From Deltaproteobacteria bacterium (GTDB lineage Bacteria > Desulfobacterota > Desulfobacteria > Desulfobacterales > UBA11574): 14,963 nt of DNA. Positions 13,619-14,963 of the stretch are shown in pieces (the stretch's first letter is position 1; each line of letters opens with the position of its first letter). Under the pieces are notes generated by a model. It searched no databases. It had not been told where the DNA came from and saw only the letters and a list, made by a program, of their open reading frames with translations. The stretch covers positions 1 through 14,963 of the forward strand of contig JAFDBA010000049.1 in NCBI GenBank assembly GCA_019313505.1, given 5' to 3'. Both the position numbers and the translations under genes were made by a program.

Positions 13619-14785
13619 ATGACCAACAGAATTAACATGCAGGACAGCGTTGTAAATCGTATTATTGACGGATCTATCACCATCGAGTCACTCACTGAAT
13701 TTGAAAACCTGCTAAAGGTTTTCCCAAATGATCCGCGACTCCATAGAGTCTTTGCAGACTTTCTGGCACAAGATAAATCGTATGACGCCGTCGATGCATA
13801 CAGAATATCGGCCAACCTTTTTATCCAGGCGGACCAGACGTTACAGGCAATCGTTTCCAAATTCTTTGAGTGGCGCCTCGCTAAGCCGTCCCATCAGGAA
13901 GAACAGGCATTCTATTCAGACCTTCATAAAGACAGTTCCAAAGAGGCTCCGGTACATAGTTTTTTTGCCAGCCTGTCATTTCAGCAGCTTATCGCTTTTA
14001 TGAATGAGCTGACTCCCCGGTATTTTCCTGCACAAAGCACTGTGAAAATATTCGGCGATCAGGAAAATGATATCAGTTTCGTGGTTTCCGGAGCTCTGGA
14101 AGAAACTACCCACCATCATTTGAAAAAGGATGAAAAGGTCCGGAAACAAACGAAGAAGGATCTTATAGAAAACGACTTTTTTGGTGATATTTATCCATTT
14201 GACGAGGAAAAAGTATCTCAATCAGATATTAAAACGATCACTCGCGTTGAATTGGCCAAAATCTCCAAATCTATGCTGATAAAAGTTTGCAGAGAACACC
14301 CTGATATCGAGCCTCTGGTTGATCGTCTCTATAAAGCCCGTTTGGAATCGGATGAAAAAGAATTTTCGAAAATAGTTCGAAAAACAGTTAGACACCAGCT
14401 CCCCACACAGTTAAATCTTAAGGTTTTCCAGGATCATGGCGGGAAAGCCCCTTTGGAGATCACCGGATTCACGGATGATATTTCCTTAGGGGGAGCATGT
14501 GTGGTTTTGGGTGCGAAATATCAAGTCGGTCGTTCTTCCGACCTGACCGGAAAAAATGTTAAAATCCAGATGTGTTTACCGATAGAATCTATTACGCTTA
14601 ATATTTTGGGCACTATTGTCTGGGGCAAGGATGTTACCCTCGAAGAGAAAACAACAGCCATCGTCGGTATCCGGTTCAAAGAAATGACTGATGCCGACCG
14701 CGGACTGCTAAAGGATTACTGTTATGGGTCCGAGGGAGAGCAAAACCTTATATGGAGTTTATGGAATTTGCTTCTGGAAAAGTAG
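13619..14785 (+). CDS. PilZ-domain protein with degenerate cNMP-binding fold
   Basis: Three regions are visible in this 388-residue cytoplasmic protein. Residues 20-90 are helical and TPR-like (FPNDPRLHRVFADFLAQDKS). Residues 112-245 follow the cyclic-nucleotide-binding beta-roll (FFASLSFQQLIAFM at 115-128, FGDQENDISFVVSGALEE at 145-162, NDFFGD at 185-190). The phosphate-binding cassette lacks its usual Arg: the sequence after FGD reads IYPFDEEKVSQSDIKTIT. cAMP binding is therefore unlikely. Residues 250-365 are a PilZ domain with both c-di-GMP signatures intact: RxxxR (R254, R258) and DxSxxG (D287, S289, G292), plus the later TIVWG strand. It should thus respond to c-di-GMP. GGAAGG lies 6 nt before the ATG. 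The following ATPase gene starts 17 bp after its stop, so they are cotranscribed. The N-terminal label is the least certain. Confidence 0.88.
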   Translation: MTNRINMQDSVVNRIIDGSITIESLTEFENLLKVFPNDPRLHRVFADFLAQDKSYDAVDAYRISANLFIQADQTLQAIVSKFFEWRLAKPSHQEEQAFYSDLHKDSSKEAPVHSFFASLSFQQLIAFMNELTPRYFPAQSTVKIFGDQENDISFVVSGALEETTHHHLKKDEKVRKQTKKDLIENDFFGDIYPFDEEKVSQSDIKTITRVELAKISKSMLIKVCREHPDIEPLVDRLYKARLESDEKEFSKIVRKTVRHQLPTQLNLKVFQDHGGKAPLEITGFTDDISLGGACVVLGAKYQVGRSSDLTGKNVKIQMCLPIESITLNILGTIVWGKDVTLEEKTTAIVGIRFKEMTDADRGLLKDYCYGSEGEQNLIWSLWNLLLEK

Positions 14786-14802
14786 TAACTGCGAGGTGAC
14801 AA

Positions 14803-14963
14803 GTGAGAGAAGAACAAAATACCAGCAGGAAATCAACCCCGCAGATATGGGCCATAGGCGGAGGCAACGGTGGAGCCGGAAAAAGTGTTGTTAGCACCAT
14901 CCTGGCTTTTTGGCTTGCACGGATGGGCAAACGGACTGTCCTTGTGGGCTTAGATTTGGGAGG
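14803..14963 (+). CDS. MinD/ParA-like P-loop ATPase (5' part only)
   Basis: The gene runs off the window; 53 codons are visible from a GTG start with GAGG 6 nt upstream. After a hydrophilic leader the protein reads IWAIGGGNGGAGKSVVST, then ILAFWLARMGKRTVLVGLDL, which is the strand-P-loop-helix-strand start of the SIMIBI MinD/ParA/FlhG class. These ATPases position or count polar surface machines such as flagella, pili and secretion systems. In that family the loop is normally GKGGxGKT/S, with a signature lysine that acts across the dimer. Here this position is Asn (AAC), while the second lysine (GKS) is kept. The tail of the second strand, GLDLGG, fits the usual DxDxG-type motif. It directly follows the PilZ gene, probably in one operon. 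Confidence 0.85.
   Translation, partial: MREEQNTSRKSTPQIWAIGGGNGGAGKSVVSTILAFWLARMGKRTVLVGLDLG

Overview
The window looks like a chromosomal segment of a Gram-negative, mesophilic Desulfobacterota bacterium, probably Desulfobacterales. I infer this from the style of the proteins (an ileS-lspA block, an unusually long HolA, a GspE/PilB-type ATPase followed by PilZ and MinD-like proteins) and from dense short-period intergenic repeats. No rRNA gene proves it, so the placement is an inference. No tRNA, rRNA, CRISPR array or complete insertion sequence was seen.

Positions 1-8938 form a minus-strand housekeeping block. In transcription order it holds thiI (tRNA 4-thiouridine synthesis), a small HNH nuclease gene closed by a strong hairpin terminator (6959-6989), ileS, lspA, holA and pyk. 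ileS, lspA and holA are 23-29 bp apart and look like one operon. pyk is separated from holA by a palindromic repeat cluster.

Positions 8940-9831 are a degraded accessory patch between the two blocks. On the minus strand it carries a ribbon-helix-helix antitoxin-like gene, a tetratricopeptide fragment in another frame, and the last 32 codons of a PIN-domain (VapC-like) toxin that is visible only in a third frame. The rest is intergenic: one 17-bp repeat unit, a nested inverted repeat, and a near-consensus sigma70 promoter (9752-9780) that reads right.

Positions 9832-14963 are a plus-strand cluster whose theme is c-di-GMP and the cell surface or pole. It encodes an ATPase of the GspE/PilB/MshE family with eight tandem 28-residue MshEN-like motifs, a secreted and membrane-anchored AMIN-like protein translationally coupled to it, a small helical protein of unknown role, a protein joining a degenerate cNMP-binding fold to an intact PilZ domain, and the start of a MinD/ParA-like ATPase whose signature lysine is replaced by asparagine. 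I see no pilin, secretin or platform gene, so the ATPase is an orphan within this window. A 145-bp MITE-like element with 19-bp terminal inverted repeats sits inside this cluster.

Intergenic DNA is unusually repeat-rich: 7-bp, 8-bp, 10-bp and 17-bp tandem units occur at several gene borders, and one heptamer array runs into ileS and encodes the last residues of the enzyme. The best candidate for an undescribed system is the ATPase-AMIN-coiled-coil-PilZ-MinD cluster.
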